Below, in pieces: positions 5,411-7,106 of a DNA stretch of 7,106 bases. This stretch comes from JBGPIK01 sp041484845 (GTDB lineage Bacteria; Desulfobacterota; Binatia; UBA9968). A program made the position numbers and the translations under genes. How positions within the stretch are numbered: the stretch's first letter is position 1; each line of letters opens with the position of its first letter. The stretch spans positions 1 to 7,106 of the forward strand of contig JBGPIK010000358.1 of NCBI GenBank assembly GCA_041484845.1. The letters run 5' to 3'. Under the pieces are notes generated by a model. That model saw nothing but the letters and a program-made list of their open reading frames with translations. It did not search any database and was not told the DNA's origin.

Positions 5411-6676
5411 ATGGAAGGCATCCTTTTCCCCAGGGGTGTGGTCGAAAAACAAGAAAACCTCGAAGAGTACCGCGCTCGCGGTGGTTACAAGGCTCTCGCC
5501 AAGGCTCTCAAGACAACTCCCGAAGAAGTCATCAGATTAATCTCTGAAGCGGGACTTCGCGGCCGTGGGGGCGCAGGTTTTCCGACAGGGAAAAAATGGG
5601 CTCTGACACGCGAAGGCACCGAGCAGCCGCGTTACTTTGTGATGAACGGCGGCGAAGATGAACCGGGCAGCAAAAAAGATCGTGTGCTGATGGAATATCT
5701 CCCTCACCTGGTTCTCGAAGGAGTACTCATCGCGGCGTATGCGATCGGCGCTACCAAGGCTTTCCTTTACATAAACGCTCGCTATGACTCCGCCACAAAG
5801 AATATAAGAGACGCTCTGGCCGAGGCGCAAAACGCCGGCTACTGCGGGGAAACCATTCTCGGTAGCAGCTTCAGCGTCGCTATAGACCTCCTCCCGGCAC
5901 CGCATAATTATGTCGCCGGCGAAGACACGGCCGTACTCGAGGTGATTGAGGGCAAGCTTCCTCTACCGCGACAGAAACCTCCCTTTCCCGTAACCGCCGG
6001 TCTTTTTGGTAAACCTACCTCGGTTAATAACGTTGAAACGGTTGCGAATGTTGCTCCGATCATCCTCCACGGACCCGATTGGTACCGCCGGTTCGGTACG
6101 CCGGAAAGTCCCGGCACGATGATTTTCTCGCTGGGCGACGATGTCAAAAAGCCAGGAATCTATGAGCTCCCGTATGGCACGACGCTACGGTACTTGATCG
6201 AAAAATGCGGCGGTGGCATCAAGGGCGATAAAAAAATTAAAGCCATCATGCCCGCTGCTCCGTCGTCGGCATTCTTGCCTGTTGATAAGATCGACACTCC
6301 TCTTGATCCTACGGCAATGCGAGAAGCCGGCTCCGCGCTGGGTTGCGGGGTCGTCCGTGTCATTGCTGAAGGAAGCTGCATGGTGGAGGAGGTTTTGAGA
6401 ATTTCAGAATTCTTTACGGCCGAATCGTGCGGTCAATGCCCCGCATGCCGCATGGAGACCAATACCCTTACAGCGCTGCTGAAAAAAGTTCAGCAGGGAC
6501 AAGGCGGCCAGGCGATCCTCGAGCAATTCGGCAAAGTTCTCGCTTTTAACAAAGGCAAAGGCTTTTGCAACCTTATAACCATGCCGGGTCCGCCCATCGA
6601 AAGCGCTATTAAGCTTTTCCCAGACGATTTCGCAGCGCATCTCGGCACCGGCAGGTGCCCGGCAAATCAATCCTAA
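5411..6676 (+). CDS. NuoF/HydB-like NADH-binding flavoprotein subunit (FMN, [4Fe-4S])
   Basis: The 421-residue protein matches the NADH-oxidising 51-kDa subunit family (NuoF, HoxF, HydB). It should bind NADH and FMN and pass electrons to a [4Fe-4S] cluster. The flavin/NADH glycine loop is GRGGAGFPTGKKW (51-63). NGGEDEPGSKKDR (79-91) and NYVAGEDTAVLEVIEG (166-181) form the rest of the site, followed by KPPFPVTAGLFGKPTSVNNVET (189-210). An SLBB-like segment runs near 246-270. The cluster ligands are Cys340, Cys343, Cys346 (SCGQCPAC) and Cys386. Two nucleotide-site positions differ from the usual pattern: NADE is NGGE here, and GEE is GED. The end, HLGTGRCPANQS, keeps the RCPA that in HydB-type proteins precedes a C-terminal ferredoxin domain, then stops with tandem TAATAA. 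The start is 3 bp after the previous stop, suggesting translational coupling. No other complex I or hydrogenase gene is present, so a role as NADH reductase for the oxygenase is the best reading. Confidence 0.92.
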   Translation: MEGILFPRGVVEKQENLEEYRARGGYKALAKALKTTPEEVIRLISEAGLRGRGGAGFPTGKKWALTREGTEQPRYFVMNGGEDEPGSKKDRVLMEYLPHLVLEGVLIAAYAIGATKAFLYINARYDSATKNIRDALAEAQNAGYCGETILGSSFSVAIDLLPAPHNYVAGEDTAVLEVIEGKLPLPRQKPPFPVTAGLFGKPTSVNNVETVANVAPIILHGPDWYRRFGTPESPGTMIFSLGDDVKKPGIYELPYGTTLRYLIEKCGGGIKGDKKIKAIMPAAPSSAFLPVDKIDTPLDPTAMREAGSALGCGVVRVIAEGSCMVEEVLRISEFFTAESCGQCPACRMETNTLTALLKKVQQGQGGQAILEQFGKVLAFNKGKGFCNLITMPGPPIESAIKLFPDDFAAHLGTGRCPANQS

Positions 6677-6736
6677 TAATTTTAGGGGGGAGCAGGACGG
6701 AGATATTTTCTCCCGTTCTCACAAGAGCCAGCACTC

Positions 6737-6756
6737 CAAGTCCTTGGCGGGACTTG
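6737..6756 (+). terminator. Weak hairpin after the operon, possible terminator
   Basis: CAAGTCC (6737-6743) pairs perfectly with GGACTTG (6750-6756) around a 6-base loop. CTC (6734-6736) can alternatively pair with GAG (6756-6758) if one C bulges. Only a short TTT follows, so it lacks a proper U-tract. It lies 60 bp after the NuoF-like stop, where a terminator would be expected, but it could equally be an mRNA end-stabilising structure. Confidence 0.3.
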
Positions 6757-6784
6757 AGCCGCTTTCATCGTAGCGCCCTTCCGT

Positions 6785-6814
6785 TTGACGCTTTCATTAA
6801 GCGCTTGATAAGAT
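6785..6814 (+). promoter_or_regulatory. Candidate promoter of the solute-binding protein gene
   Basis: TTGACG (6785-6790) matches the -35 consensus at five of six bases. After 18 bp comes TAAGAT (6809-6814), four of six to the -10, preceded by TG one base upstream (an extended -10). A start near 6821 would leave a leader of about 20 bases holding AGGA (6827-6830), 9 bp before the ATG. A separate promoter here argues that the transport gene is not part of the preceding operon. Confidence 0.45.
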
Positions 6815-6839
6815 CCAAATCGTTTTAGGATCGAGAATC

Positions 6840-7106
6840 ATGCGTCTGCTGATCACGTCTTGCTTACTGCTGACTTCCTTGGCACTGTCGGTTCCCGTCC
6901 CGGCCCTGGCGCTCGAGGATGAAGCGATCATCGAAGGCGCAAAAAAGGAAGGAAGTCTCGTCTTCTATACCTCAATGACCGCCGACCAAGCGCAAAGAGT
7001 CCTCGACGCCTTTAGGGCCAAATATCCCTTCGTACAGCCCAAGATCTTCCGCGCCGTCGGCGAACGGTTACTGACAAAAATTATGACGGAGGCCCAGGCA
7101 GGGAGA
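6840..7106 (+). CDS. Extracellular solute-binding protein of an ABC transporter (5' part, cut by window edge)
   Basis: Only the first 89 codons are in view and the frame is open to the last base. The protein begins with a short Met-Arg n-region, a hydrophobic stretch (3-18) and a signal-peptidase I-like site PALA before LEDE (cut after residue 24), so it should be exported to the periplasm. Cys8 in ITSC superficially resembles a lipobox but lies too close to the N-terminus. The mature start, EAIIEGAKKEGSLVFYTSMTADQAQRVLDAFRAKYP in outline, is typical of family 1 binding proteins of the ferric-iron or polyamine-like type: a basic helix, then the strand-loop VFYTSM, then a helix and a KYP turn. 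The ligand cannot be named from this fragment. AGGA at 6827-6830 supports ATG 6840. Confidence 0.85.
   Translation, partial: MRLLITSCLLLTSLALSVPVPALALEDEAIIEGAKKEGSLVFYTSMTADQAQRVLDAFRAKYPFVQPKIFRAVGERLLTKIMTEAQAGR

Noticed and set aside
5084..6676. Part of a complex I (nuo) operon
   Set aside because: The NuoE-like protein lacks the helical domain, no other nuo gene is adjacent, and the upstream gene is a diiron oxygenase.
6699..6713. Inverted repeat GGAGA/TCTCC just after the NuoF-like gene as a terminator
   Set aside because: Five pairs with a loop of A/T bases and no following T-run; too weak to call.

Overview
The window reads entirely left to right on the + strand. It carries five complete protein genes, one gene cut by the right edge, and a short-period tandem repeat at the left edge. 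The organism is a Gram-negative-type bacterium: an exported solute-binding protein sits beside a nitrogen-type PTS enzyme I. The style of the solute-binding protein and of the GAF-PtsP protein resembles uncultivated deltaproteobacteria-like lineages (Desulfobacterota, Binatota, Tectomicrobia, Rokubacteria). That placement is an inference from family resemblance and not a measurement.

Layout. Bases 1-118 are a near-perfect 7-bp tandem array (CTTTGCT, 16 full copies plus 6 bases) that probably continues off the left edge. A hairpin followed by six T's (136-161) may terminate an upstream transcript. Then come an AmrS-type radical SAM enzyme (267-1322) and, 78 bp later, a GAF-domain PtsP / enzyme I-Ntr (1401-3800). 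These two look like housekeeping or signalling genes with no evident link to what follows.

The most interesting part is 3834-6676. A promoter-like sequence leads into a perfect 20-bp palindrome (3869-3888) that looks like a TetR-family operator. Three tightly ordered genes follow: a compact BoxB/PaaA-family diiron oxygenase (3912-5018), a single-domain thioredoxin-like [2Fe-2S] ferredoxin (5084-5407) and a NuoF/HydB-like NADH-FMN-[4Fe-4S] subunit (5411-6676). All six diiron ligands of benzoyl-CoA epoxidase BoxB can be aligned, and the iron-sulfur cysteines of both redox partners are present. The working hypothesis is a three-component, NADH-driven acyl-CoA (aryl-CoA) epoxidase. In it a NuoEF-like pair replaces BoxA, or the PaaBCE-type partners, as the electron-delivery module, under an acyl-CoA-responsive TetR repressor encoded elsewhere. 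Substrate and partnership are inferred; the families and motifs are directly visible.

From 6677 to 6839 is an intergenic stretch with a weak hairpin and a good promoter candidate. It leads into the first 89 codons of a periplasmic solute-binding protein (6840 to the edge).
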